Positions 1 through 10,627 of a DNA stretch of 64,000 bases are shown one piece after another. The notes under the pieces are model-generated. The model saw nothing but the letters and a program-made list of their open reading frames with translations, ran no database searches and was not told where the DNA came from. Within the stretch, counting starts at the first letter, position 1. The number at the start of each line of letters is the position of its first letter. The position numbers and the translations under genes were made by a program. This DNA comes from Camellia lanceoleosa (lineage: Eukaryota > Streptophyta > Magnoliopsida > Ericales > Theaceae), in NCBI GenBank assembly GCA_025200525.1, contig CM045761.1, forward strand, positions 137,456,223-137,520,222. Reading direction: 5' to 3'.

Positions 1-96
1 CGACCGTTCCAGCATCATCATTCGTGGAGCTCAAAGTCCGAGCAACCACTACACAATTTTGACCGAGATACCATAGAGCAAATAAAACCGAGAGAG

Positions 97-2053
97 ATGG
101 GAAAATACCGGTTTATGGTCAGCACGCCCGGCGCGATGGCTGAATTCTGTAAAGACTACAACATCCCGGACGACGTAGTCTTAGAGCTCGCTAGGAAGGG
201 AGATGCGCCTTGGGGGGACTTAGATCGGTGCCCCTTCACGGTCATTTCCATAGTAGAGGGAGGAGTCCGCTTCCCGGTGCCACCCTTGCTCTGCGAATTT
301 TTGAGGCAAACAAGGCTTTGCCCGACCCAAGTTTCCAACAACACATACAAAATAATAAACGGCGTCATGCATGGTGAACCCTTGCTCGGTCTCAATCTCG
401 ACCTCATGAAATTTTTCACTAATATAGCCTTAGCCGAAATAAAAGTGGGTTTTGCTGGTACCTCAAAGTTAGGAAGGGCCGAGCAAAACTCATTGAAGGC
501 AACTCGGATAAAGAGGCCAACGATGATGATTTCCTCTGGGTGTCCGGTAACTACGAGGACACCGAGGCGCCCATACCGGGCTAGTACATTAGAAAAGACT
601 TTGGTAGTCTTTGGTAGGTAGCCGTGACCGCAATCTTCTTTCGCATTTCATTATGATTTTATACTTAGGACTAACATTTGGTCTCTTCTTGCGGATAAAC
701 AATTGGCGGCGGACTATCACCGGGCGGATCCAGAGGCCATCCGAGCCGTCTTTGCATTACCAGGAGAAGGTTGGCGTCAAAACTTCTCGGTTTCGAGCAA
801 ACCTACAACTACCGAGCACGCCTTGAAGCGAGTAATAGACTTCTGCGTCGCCATCCCCGAACAGATCCCAACTTGCCACCGATCGGACTCGTCCCTCTCA
901 CCGGCGAGAGATGGCGAAAATCAGCGATCAAGTCTATGATCACCGGGAGAAGAAGCGAGTCCACGCCTCGAGGCGGCCGAGAACTTCCTCCGCCCGCCCG
1001 GACAAGCGAGGCGATGCTACTGCCGGCGAACAACAGGCTAGCCGGCCAAACAAAAGACAAAGGAAAGAGAAGGCCGGGCAAAGCCTTGTGGATGAAGAGT
1101 CCACCGAAGTCGCCTCTCTGTGCTCGCGACGAGCCAAAACAATCTCTCGCCCGCAAATCAAGGGCAAGACCTCTTGCCCCCGATGCAGGCGCCCGGATTA
1201 ATGTGCAGGGCGCGGTTTCCGCTGGAGACTCGGTCTAGGAGGACCAGGATCACACACCTGGTTTCAATTTGACCAAGGGTTTGGCCCTGCCCGAGGACAT
1301 GAAAAAGCATGACGGGCTAACCGACCTCAAGGTCTGCGCTCGGCGGCCGAGTCCATAGTCTTTGGCGAGAACACTCTTTGCTTGAAGTGTTTGTTCGGTA
1401 TTTTGCACGGCTTCAGAACATTAACGATCTTCCGTTTGTTTACAGGCCGCGCAAAAGAATTATCTCGCCCATGAACGCATGATCAAAATGCGCCAAAATC
1501 TGTAGCGATGCCATCACGGAAAACAAGACCCGAGCCGAGATGGAGAGGCTCGGGCGAGCAAGAGCGTGATCGTGGCGGCGGGATGCTCTGCGGTGAGGTT
1601 GGCCAAATGATGCGGACAAACATGAGGCCGTGAAGAAGGCCAAAGCTTCGGTATCTCGCCGAGCTCGGGAAGCTTCGCGATGCCAACAAAGAGGCTCTGG
1701 AGAAAGGCGGTGGAAGGCGAAGACCGAGATATAAGCAAGGCGAAGACCTCTGGCGCCAAGTCAGCGACTAAAGACATCTTTTTCGGTCTTGGTGGAAAGC
1801 CGCGTGGAAAAAGTTGGTCTGGGTCGAGACTTCGCTATGTTAAATCAATCCGCTTGCTTATATCCCGGTGTACATGCTCGCGTACTCCAGGGCCGAACAA
1901 AACCGACTTATTGCCGAGGCGAGGAAGGAGGCCGAGGAGGAAGCTGCCGCCGAGGAACAGACCGAGCAACCTCCACTTGAAGCTTCTCCAAATGCTGAGG
2001 ATGAAGTGATTAACCGGGAGGTTCTCACGATGGAGAACCAAACAATGAGGTAG
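97..2053 (+). pseudogene. Opposite-strand ORF of Tat-type element (gypsy-type 'transposase-like' domain), broken
   Basis: The first open segment (97-621) encodes about 130 residues resembling the plant domain annotated as 'putative gypsy type transposon' (PF04195): an N-terminal D-rich helix, then a segment around FPVPPLLCEFL and a LCPTQVSNNTYKIINGV stretch. The frame breaks near 480-500. A candidate intron lies about 614-678 (AG|GTAG ... TTAG|GA), after which the segment with AADYHRADPEAIRAVFALPGEGW follows. Later pieces are basic and then coiled-coil-like, ending in a Glu/Ala-rich tail (about 1868-2053, RLIAEARKEAEEEAAAEEQ). It lies downstream of, and opposite to, pol. Function is unknown; the PF04195 match is by eye and should be tested. 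Confidence 0.7.
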
Positions 2054-2920
2054 AAACAAAGCCAGCCGGAAGCGAGCGGTCGAGAGCAAATGGGAGAGGC
2101 CGCCGATCAAAACCTTGCACTTGATTAGAGATTTTTCTGTTTTCCTTTTCTTTGCTTTCTGTTAGCAATGTAACCGGGCAAGGCCCCTCCTTTTGTATTA
2201 AACTTTGATCAATGAACTTTGCAACTTTTTGCTCGTATATCTTGTTATGTCTGTTCGGCTTGTGTAATTTTGAATTTTGCACTTTAATTAGCTGGCAGGT
2301 CGGCGAGACCGCACAAATAGTCGGCTTACCCTTGCAATTCCTTCGTTTTCCTAATAAAATGATATTTTGTACCTGGCCGAGCAAAAATCCGCTTGACCTT
2401 GTTCGGTTTACATACCTATTAGAGCAAAAACAGCCACTTTGTTTAAGTTTAATATGCCAATATCTCTTTTCGGTAGCAAATTATTTCGGCCTTATAATTG
2501 CTGGGCAAGGCACCAGCATTGCTAATTCCGCCGAGCAAAACCAGCTCGTCTCTCATATTGGGCAGTTCACCAATATGCCAGATGGGCCGAGCAAAATCAG
2601 CTCGGCTTCCACATTGGGCAAATCACCAATGTTTCAGTCCGGTTGGCCATGCCACCAACATTCCCACTGGGCGAGCAAAACCAGCTCGGCCCTAATGCGC
2701 ATTGTTCCATACGCAACTTTTTGTCCGGGGAAAACAGTCCGGTCACATGTAATCCGGTTCTTGCCCCTAACACCCATAATTGCCCCTTGTGTCTTTATAT
2801 CATTGGACAAATAACATACCAGCAGAACTAATTTTCATTACAAAAACATTGCCATTTCTTACATCAAATGCCAAAGGGTTAGAGGTCTAAAAAAGCTAGG
2901 GAACATAAACAAATTACATT
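2054..2920. other. Non-coding spacer between the two convergent Tat ORF blocks
   Basis: No convincing coding sequence. A possible plant poly(A) region for the plus-strand ORF follows about 2150-2220. Between about 2515 and 2700 a palindromic motif of the type GCCGAGCAAAACCAGCTCGG recurs three times (near 2530, 2586 and 2672) amid related text, giving a weak tandem repeat. Confidence 0.5.
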
Positions 2921-3870
2921 TCAAAAGTAAAAGACCTTAAGGTTTGCTGCATTCCATGGTGCAGGGGCGACCTTGCCATCTAAGTCTTCCGGATGGTATG
3001 CCTTGCTTACAGACAAGACCAACCACCTTGTATGGTCCTTCCCAATTTCGCCGAGCTTGCCTTTCGCCCGAGGATCCTTTGTGTTGCCTAGCACCTTCAC
3101 GAGGACCCAATCCCAACCTTGAATAACCTTGGGTGCCTTTGCCTTGTTGTATTTTTTGGGCCAGTTCTGGCGATATGCCGCTAGGTGGATTAATGGCGCT
3201 CTCGTCTTTCTTGACAAGGTCCAACTCTAGTGCCACGGTCTCATTGTTCAAGTTTGGTTGGAAACTTTACGGCGGATGGTTGGCATGCCAATCTCAATGG
3301 GATGGCCTCCATACCATAAGCCATGACGGTGTTTCTCGGTCGGCCGTCTTGGCGTAGTCGGTATGCCCATAACACATTAGGAAGCTCTTCAACCCACTTT
3401 CCTTTGCCTTCTCAAGCGCTTCTTGACCCATCCGGGATGGTCTTGTTTGAGGCCTCTGTGACCATTCGTGAGGATAAGCGGGGTTGAATTGTAGAACTCA
3501 ATCTTCAATTCTTCGCCAAAATCCACGAAAGAGTTTCCCATCGAGCGAGTGCCATTATCGATATGGCGCCTTGGGTATACCGAAGCGAGTGATCACATTT
3601 TGCCAAACAAATTTTTTAACGTCCTTCTCCTTAATCGTTGCCAGTGGCTCGGCCTCCACCCACTTGGTGAAATAATTAGTGGCGGCAATGGAAAACTTGC
3701 CAATGGCCCGGGCGACTGGGGGTGGTTCAACGATATCCAATCCCAGTCGAGCGGCCAAGGACTTGTGGTGAGAGCAACTCCCTTCTTTGGTAGTGGATCT
3801 GGTGAGCAAATTTACACTTTTCACATCGGCGAACATATTTACGCGTCACTTTGCATACATGGCCACCAAT
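2921..3870 (-). pseudogene. Ty3 integrase core and C-terminal domain, broken
   Basis: The upstream piece (about 3555-3836) has the integrase-core stretch with NYFTKWVEAEPLATIKEKDV and FVWQNVITRFGIP, which in intact relatives precedes the second catalytic Asp (VSDNG). Reading on in shifted frames gives a segment like EELKIEFYNSTPAYP. The distal piece (about 2921-3251) has DWVLVKVLGNTKDP, then GKLGEIGKDH in one frame and NWEGPYKVVGL in another, then PWNAANLKVFYF, the usual C-terminus of Tat integrases. The piece is spread over at least three frames. This would have been the strand-transfer enzyme of the element; it cannot work here. Confidence 0.88.
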
Positions 3871-3893
3871 AACCTGCGAGATTGCTCGGTAGG

Positions 3894-4927
3894 CTAGAGA
3901 TCTACCCCGATATGGTACGCGGTGCCTTCATGGATCTCAAAGAGGAAGGCTTCCACCTTAGAGGGGTGGACACACTTCAAATACGGCCCTGTGAAAGATT
4001 TCTTGTACAAGGCTCCGGAAGGTGAGAGCCAAAACTGCTCTGACTTTGCTCGGATCTTGTGGGCCGCCTTCTTTTCTTCTGATAGAATTCGATCTTTCAA
4101 AAAGGCGATGATGGGGTCCATCCAAGAAGGTCCCAAGTCGGTGCAGAGTACCTCGGTTGCTTCTACTTCCTCAATGCTTGGCCGAGGTAAAAATTCAATC
4201 ATCAAAGGATTGGGAAAGGTTGTCTGAGTAGAAGCAAGGCCGGCCAATTCATCGGCCGTGCTGTTTCCTTCGCGGTTAATCTGTTCAACTCTGATGGCAT
4301 CGAATTTCTTGACTTCCGCTCGCACTAGCGCCTGATACTTGGCCATTCTTTCATCTTTGGCCTCATACTCCCCTGAGACTTGATTGACCACCAACTTGGA
4401 GTCACTGAACACCATAAATTTGTCACCTTCATTACGGTAGCGCTTCTCAGACCAGCCAGGAGGGCTTCATACTCCGCCTCGTTGTTGGATGCTGGGAAGC
4501 CGAGCGTAATTGCTTGCTCAATAATTAGCCCATCTGGCGAAGTCAATACAATTCCCAGTCCGGCTTCATGCCTATTGGATGCCCCATCGACGAACAATTT
4601 CCATATCTCGCCAAGGAACAGTTTCCAACAATCAGATGGATTCTGGGAGCTTCTCAATTCCAAGTCTCTGGCAGGCTCAATCTGGTCTCTTTCCAAGTCA
4701 CTGCTGGGTTCTTCTTTCGATGAGTCATTGGCCCTTGCAATTTCGGGCAAGCTATGCTCTTCTCCCGCTCGCGGGCCACCACTTATCTCTGTTGCCAGAA
4801 CCCCGGGTTGTGCCAAATCCGCATCAACCAAATCAGCAGGACGAGGGGTGCGTTCTGAGGCAAATTCCGCAACAAAATCTGCAAGGGCTTGAGCTTTAAT
4901 TGCGGTCTTGGTGGAACTTAATGTCAT
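3894..4927 (-). pseudogene. Second (archaeal-type) RNase H of Tat element, frameshifted
   Basis: Two overlapping open segments form one domain. The first (4325-4927) has a variable linker rich in Glu/Asp, then KLFVDGASNRHEAGLGIVL (first catalytic Asp in VDGAS) and NNEAEYEALLAGL (catalytic Glu). The second (3894-4415) continues with VFSDSKLVVNQVSGEYEAKD (next Asp in FSDSK) and later VEQINREGNSTADELAGLAS, which contains the final Asp. The junction near 4400 is a frameshift. All expected acidic residues are recognisable, so decay is by frame rather than by active-site loss. The linker into integrase follows. Confidence 0.88.
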
Positions 4928-5300
4928 ACTGGCCTAATTCTACGGCCCATTTCAGAATTCTCCCAGTAAAGTCCGCCTTTTCAAAGAGCACCTTGAGCGG
5001 GAACTCGGTTAACACCACGATTGTATGGGCATGAAAGTAGTGCGCCAGCTTTCTTGACGCCATCATGAGAGCCAACGCCAACTTTTCCAAGGGGAGATAC
5101 CTCGTTTCGGCCGGGAGCAAAGTCTTGCTTACATAAAAAATGGGCAAGTGCAGAGTGCCCTCAGCGAGGACTAGAACAGCGCTCACCGCATGTTGGGAGA
5201 CCGCCAAGTAGAGAAATAACTCTTCGCCCAGCCGAGATGTAACCAAAATAGGTGCCGAAGAGAGATATGCTTTCAAATCCGCGAACGTCGCACTCTTCAT
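4896..5300 (-). pseudogene. Native RT-linked RNase H, degenerate
   Basis: This segment has the order LFLYLAVSQHAVSAVLV, FYVSKTLLPAETRYLPLEKL, ALALMMASRKLAHYFHAH and FTGRILKWAVELGQYDI, which is the connection/RNase H region fused behind Ty3 RT. The position normally holding the catalytic Asp (DAS in active enzymes) reads AVS. Loss of this Asp is typical of the Tat lineage, where the second RNase H takes over. It starts just 5' of the second RNase H and overlaps its linker by a few codons in another frame. Confidence 0.85.
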
Positions 5301-5990
5301 CCCAAAAGAACTTGGACTTCAAAGTTTTGAAGAAAGGCACCAACGATCAAGACCGTGATAAATCGTCATTAGAATTTCATTCCCGCAAGATGTTGCCGCG
5401 TCCTTCGTGGAGTTAGGCGCTCAACTCTTGTATTGCCTTTATTTGCGATGGGTCGGCCTCAATTCCCGGTTTGTGACGAAAACCTAGGAATTTCGATGCC
5501 AACTCAAAGGCGCCTTAGAGGCGTTCGAGCAAAGCTTGTGGCGGAGTATAGCAAACATTTACGCTAAGTCGGTGAGGTCTTTGAGACTTCTCCTTACTTT
5601 TCACCACCATGTCGTCGATATAGGCTTCCATAGTTCGGCCCAAAAGAGGAGCGAACATCTTTGTCACCATCCGCTGAAAGGTTGCCCCGGCGTTCTTCAG
5701 TCCGAATGGCATGACCTTGTAGCAGTATAAGCCTCTGGGGGTGGTGAAGGACATGATCTCTCTGTCCGGTTCGTACATGGCTATTTGGTGATAACCGCGA
5801 TATGCGTCCAGGAAGCTAAACCTCTGATGGCCAGCGGTTAAGTCCACCAGCTGGTCAATTCGAGGGAGAGCAAAGCTATCCTTTGAGCACGCGGTTGTGA
5901 TCTTGTAATCCACGCAGACTCGCCACTTGCCGTTTTCTTAGGAACCACCACCGTGTTAGATATCCATCGAGTCTTGCACCTCTTCTATGG
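5301..5990 (-). pseudogene. Ty3 reverse transcriptase, broken
   Basis: The clearest piece (5515-5913) shows DSFALPRIDQLVDLTAGHQR, FSFLDAYRGYHQIAMYEPD (catalytic Asp in LDAY), TPRGLYCYKVMPFGLKNAGA and the catalytic YIDDMVVKS. The core motifs are thus preserved, but the thumb and connection region (5301-5514) is out of frame and the upstream joint near 5930 is shifted. The family acts as RNA- and DNA-dependent DNA polymerase on the element's genomic RNA. This copy is inactive. Confidence 0.9.
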
Positions 5991-6365
5991 CCCGACTTCC
6001 AACAGTTCTTCACTTCTTACGCCACCACTTGACATGGTGCAAAGGTGAGCAACGCGTCCTTTGTATGGCCGTAGCGTTGGGAAGACATTCAAGCGGTGGC
6101 GGATAAAACTTGGATCGACACCGGGCATATCGTAAAGGCGTCCATGCGAAAGCTTCAAGTTGTCGACCAAGAAGTTCACATAATCCGACCGTTCGGTATT
6201 TGGGCGAGCGAGCCGGGAGGAAGAACTTAGTTGGATCTTTCGTCGATGCACACTTCCACCAAATCTTCCGACTTTTCCTCGGCCTTCGCCCATCTTCGAG
6301 GACTTCCTTTCCTCGGGCCCCTCGATCATCTGAACAAACCCTTTGGCCTCGGCTTCATTTGCCAT
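5985..6365 (-). pseudogene. Protease-RT linker of Ty3 polyprotein, broken
   Basis: The segment contains SDYVNFLVDNLKLSHGRLYDMPGVDPSFIRHRLNVF in broken-up form, corresponding to the stretch ahead of RT (a Tat-type 'F.W....MPGI.P....H.L' region). It sits between the protease-bearing frame and RT and changes frame at both joints. Its role is structural within the polyprotein. Confidence 0.7.
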
Positions 6366-6916
6366 TTACCGCAACCTTTGTTGGCCATCTGGTCTCCCGG
6401 ACTTCCTCTATTTGCGGTTAGGCGCCGGAAGCGCTGACTTGATGGAAAGTTGAAGCGATCGCTGCATGGCGTCTGACCAACCTCTACCCGAATCAAATTG
6501 TAAGTCGATGGAACTTTGAGCACCCGAACTCTACTTGCTTCTGGCAACCTGCCTTGATTGGCAAGATAATCTTCCCAATCGGCCATTCTGGTTGTGAGTT
6601 GAAACCGACTAGGGGACATGATGCAGGAGCCAAATCGTTGTCCTCTAATTTCATTTGTTTGAGCAGCGTCATAGTACATTATCTCGACCGAACTCCCCTG
6701 GTCGATTAATATTCTCTTGATATCGAAATCCTTGACGCGAAGGGTCACCACCAATGCGTCATTGTGCAGCATCTGCACCCTTTCCAGATCTTTGGTAGAG
6801 AACGAAAAGACGTCTTTCTCCTCGGTCTTGCCTCTCTTCACCGTGGTGGGACCGAGCACTTCCCTCGTGTGCTCGGCCTTCTTGATCATCCTCTCATGAG
6901 ACCCTTGCTGGCTCAA
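6326..6916 (-). pseudogene. Ty3 aspartic protease region, broken
   Basis: An open frame of 196 codons. Upstream are KDVFSFSTKDLERVQMLHNDALVVTLRV, and then the protease active-site region ILIDQGSSVEIMYYDA. The usual D-T/S/G-G triad reads DQG here, an atypical middle residue. The downstream part is TYNLIRVEVGQTPCS with LT/QRSLR-like sequence in shifted frames. In the family this enzyme cleaves the Gag-Pol polyprotein. The next segment in another frame (6894-7079) is the gag C-terminus. Confidence 0.75.
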
Positions 6917-7095
6917 TGATGCCGTGGATGACGTTGATCACACCCTGTGGGGGCGCCTCTAGGGCGGCCATTCCGTTTGGCTCTGTCTGTCCAGCCGGCG
7001 CGGCCTTGACTCCCCCATCAATGTATTGGTCAAGATGCCCTGCCGCCACCAACTCCTCCAAATGCTGTTTGAGCGGCAAGCAATCCTCTGTCTAT
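6894..7095 (-). pseudogene. C-terminal end of Tat gag
   Basis: The translation includes EDCLPLKQHLEELVAAGHLDQYI and PPQGVINVIHG, resembling the region behind the gag zinc-knuckle (W.LK..IE.L...G.L..Y...INVI.GG) in plant Ty3 elements. The coding match stops at about 7095, so most of gag and the 5' LTR are missing. Confidence 0.7.
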
Positions 7096-7150
7096 AATTC
7101 AAACTATTCAATGTATAAAACCCGTTCAGTACATTATCCATGCAAAAAAC

Positions 7151-7269
7151 TACGTTGATTGAATATTGATAATTTACTTGATCAGATCATATTTCTATCG
7201 CAATTTACTTCAAAAATTATATTTGAAAATATGATCTAATTAAATAGTTATCGATATCCAATCAACGTA
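7151..7269. mobile_element. Palindromic MITE-like element
   Basis: The left arm TACGTTGATTGAATATTGAT pairs with the right arm ending ATCGATATCCAATCAACGTA, and the inner part (GATCATATTT / AAATATGATC) also pairs, so nearly the whole 119 bp can fold into a hairpin. No clear target duplication was seen. It lies about 55 bp from the truncated end of the Ty3 element. Confidence 0.65.
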
Positions 7270-7407
7270 ATTATTTATAAAGATGATATACTCGACGAGT
7301 TCCATATATTAAGCGGTTTGAATTATCGACATAGGCCTGAATTAGGGACCACCAATGATGAACTCTCCCCTTCAAGAGCCAGGTCCTTAATTTATTATAC
7401 TTGCATT
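7270..7407. other. Short host spacer
   Basis: Unassigned sequence between the palindromic MITE and the CACTA-like left terminus. I see nothing coding in it. Confidence 0.4.
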
Positions 7408-7417
7408 CACTACTAAA

Positions 7418-7690
7418 AAAAGCACTTTTTGCGACCACTATAGACCGTCGCAAATAATAAAAAAAACAATCGCAAAAGACCTTTTGCGACGGCCCATGCG
7501 ACGGCAAATGGGAGTGGCAAATGTGGGGGTGACAAATACTTTTTGCGACGGCAAAGTAAAGGTCGCAAATTATTTGCGACCACCTAAACTACTTATGGCG
7601 ACCGCTATTTTGCTGTCGCAAAAAACAAAGAAAAACGACATGATTTTTGGCGACCATCTTGTTACTATCACAAAAAAAAACAAAAAAAAC
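7418..7690. repeat. Subterminal repeat region of the CACTA-like element
   Basis: Short motifs TTTTGCGAC, GTCGCAAA and variants recur in both orientations about a dozen times in 270 bp. In known CACTA elements such subterminal motifs bind the element's accessory transposition protein. Here the binding role is inferred only. Confidence 0.65.
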
Positions 7691-7699
7691 AAAACAAGA

Positions 7700-10622
7700 A
7701 GCATAAAAGTGGAACGTTAAGCACTCTTGGAATAACAATAACAAGAATTCAAACAGTATAGCATTGTAGTTTAATCACGCATTCGATTTGAGTATCAAAA
7801 TTGGAACCATATGTGAAATTTATTACAACTAAAAACTTGGGAAAAGTTCTTTCATGAAAAACATACAATCAAGATAGAATGCTAGCTAGTAAAGTCAAAA
7901 TCTACAATGTTGGTGTTCACCACTGTACAAGGTACCGGTCGCGTTATGTTCCTTAAATCCAAGCTTGCACCTGATCAATACACATTATGAGTGGGAATAG
8001 ATCAGAACATATCCAATTTCTAAATCTTTCTTTAGATATAAAGCCTCAAGCAGAGTAAAGAAAAAGACAGAGATTGCAAAGAAATAATGAAAACTTAATA
8101 AATATTGCAAAGAAATTATGAAAATCAAAATAAACAGTCAGAACACAACCCAAGTGCCATTTATAATTTCAATATATATATACCTACAAAATAACTACCA
8201 AGTATCCCAATTTGCACTCAGAATTTGAGATTCAAGCAATCCTAATTCCATAGATTTGTATGAAATACCAGACTCCAATTCCAACGAAGCCGCTGACTTT
8301 TTAAAACCCAAAGCATAAAGACATTAAATAATAATCCTTACAAATTCATGTTTCTTGATTAGGCCTTTAGGGCCAATCACTGTTGGCCTATTCTCCATTG
8401 ATGCAGGACCTTTGGCTGCAAATATGGCCATGAGAAGGACTACTGCCTAATATTATTCCAAATATTCAAAGAGTCCCTAGCTAACTTTGCAAGTAAGAAA
8501 TGAATCAATAGTAACTTTTACACCCAAAAGATTCCCATAAGCACAGAACTATAGAAATTATAACAAATTAGATAACAAAATTGAAACCAACTAGCCAAAA
8601 AACAACATGAAAAGGTTTCGGAAGAAAAACCCCACGTCTCAAGTGCCCAAAATTGGCAAATACCCTCTGCTCCAAACCCCCTCAAAATGATAACTGCCAA
8701 AAAGAGCAGAACAAGATAGGAAAAATTAACCCAAATACAACAAAACTCAAAATGATAACTGGAAAAAAGAACCAAAATACCTTAATTTAAGGTGAAAATT
8801 TTGGCATAAAAAAAAAAAAAAAATCTCAAGGACCCAAAAGTGTCTATTCCATTGAAAGATTATCAACAAAACCAGCCATCATAATCATAATAAAGATTAT
8901 CAAAAAAATAAATTGTTCTAATTTTATTTTATTTTTATTTTTTTTAAAGAACAGAAAAAAGAAGGTAATTACCTTCACTTAAGATTGATTACCTTGCGTC
9001 ATTTAGACATATAAGTGGATACTTCACATATAGGGAAGAAAACAACCAGTATAGTAGTAACCTCATACATCCAAGCAAACAAGTGTGTGCGTGTGTGTGT
9101 GAGAGAGAGAATATATGACTGCAAAAAAAATAGATTAAGCATGCATAAAGTATTACTACAAACAATCTAGAGAAAAATCTCAATCCTATATGTAAGGTAA
9201 TAATCAAGACAAATAGAAACACTCAAGTGAGTATTTGCTAGACAATCCATACACACATCCAAAATGCATAATGAGTCCATTATAGCAGGAGAAAAAAGAA
9301 GAAAGAATTAAAACATTGTGATGTTTGCAAATGGAGAAAGAATTAAATGGATGATATTGCAAAAATGATCACATGATATGAAAAATGAGGTGTGTTTAGC
9401 TTCTTAAATTACATGTCAAAGATATTTCACCAAGAATACGTACATCAAATAGGTATATAAGAAGTACAATATTTACTTGTGAACTTATGATTTTGCAGAC
9501 TCAAGCATATTTGGGTTGATTATGAACTAAAAACTGCTAATCAAGTAAATTTCACTTTCACATTCCTCAAACTAATTTTTCCAAAACAAACCATGGATCC
9601 TCCTATAAAAGCTTGAAATCAAACTTTGAAATCACAAGAATTTTGCATAAGGAATATTATTTGGCCATTGCCTTCTATGTTATGATAATGACAGAACAAG
9701 TTGAATGTAGTAACAGTGCAAGACGTCTAATAGTTTCCTTTATGTGTGCAAACAAATCTAATGAGGAAGTAACATCCACTAATCCATGTCATCCTGACAA
9801 GGAAAAAGCAAGTGATCTCGTAGTACACATGCATTCTATTTTCTCACCCAATGGATATTTCATCAAATAATTATGCACTTTTAAGCTCCTTTTTTTTTTT
9901 TTTTTTTTCCTAACAAAGACAAAAAAACAAGTAAGAAGAAATGACTGCAGATACAAGAACATACTAAAGGAGATGATGGCAAAGGATATCATAGTACCAA
10001 TAGCACCAAATAGCATGATAGTCATGAAGTTTCAAAAAAATTGCTTCTTCTTTACTTGAAACCTGATGAATAACATTCAGCCAAAGGCAAAAAATGACAG
10101 AATTCTCGGCCTCTTTCCTCACGACATCAAGAACAGAATCAATAAGCTCATTCTTCAAAAAAAAAAAAAAAAAAGAATCAATAACCTCAGATTTATTTAC
10201 ATGATCTATCATGTCATGCAGTTTGAGAAAAGTCCTAGAGCACTATCAGATTCTCAAAGATGCAGAAGTAGTTGCTAAAAGTTTGAAGTAATTTATTATT
10301 ATTAGCAACAACTAACACCAAAAAGAAAGAAATACAAAAAGGTGGAGTACTTACAAAAAAGAAGATAAATCTTACTCTGTAGAATCTAAGGTGGAGTAAT
10401 TTAATCAATCCAAGTAGTTCAAAGAGTACCTATCATTCAAACTTCATTTGACTAACACTAAATAAAATTACAAAGAACTACAATCATAAGATTGTGATCC
10501 ATATCAATTTGACGAGCAAATACTGAATCTAAAGATAACTAAATTAATCATAATAAACCAAAGAACTCTGATCTACAAAACCAGATCAAACACAGTTTCA
10601 AACTCAAATGAGAACAAATAAA
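7700..10622. other. Interior of the CACTA-like shell, left part
   Basis: AT-rich sequence with no credible coding region. It holds a GT/GA microsatellite at about 9085-9110 and several poly(A)/poly(T) runs (about 8808-8822, 9889-9909, 10157-10173). Nothing resembling a CACTA transposase was seen. The last bases (10623-10627, TCAAC) are the left copy of the target duplication of the inserted LTR element. Confidence 0.6.
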
Positions 10623-10627
10623 TCAAC
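10623..10627. repeat. Left 5-bp target-site duplication (TCAAC)
   Basis: TCAAC stands directly before LTR1 (TGTAGAC...) and is repeated directly after LTR3 (...GTCTACA) at 29609-29613. A 5-bp duplication is the norm for LTR retrotransposon integration and defines the outer limits of the whole three-LTR insertion. Confidence 0.85.

Larger units (their letters stand above)
1..7095 (-). mobile_element. Decayed Ty3 (Tat-lineage) LTR retrotransposon, partial
   Basis: On the minus strand the order is gag C-terminus, protease, reverse transcriptase, RNase H, a second RNase H and integrase, which is Ty3 order. The extra archaeal-type RNase H after a degenerate native one is the known hallmark of the Tat lineage. 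The pol frame is broken by many frameshifts and stops, so the copy is dead. Sequence downstream of pol contains a plus-strand ORF block, as described for some Tat elements. No LTR is visible: the 3' side runs off the left edge and the 5' side is truncated inside gag near 7095, just before a MITE. Confidence 0.9.
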
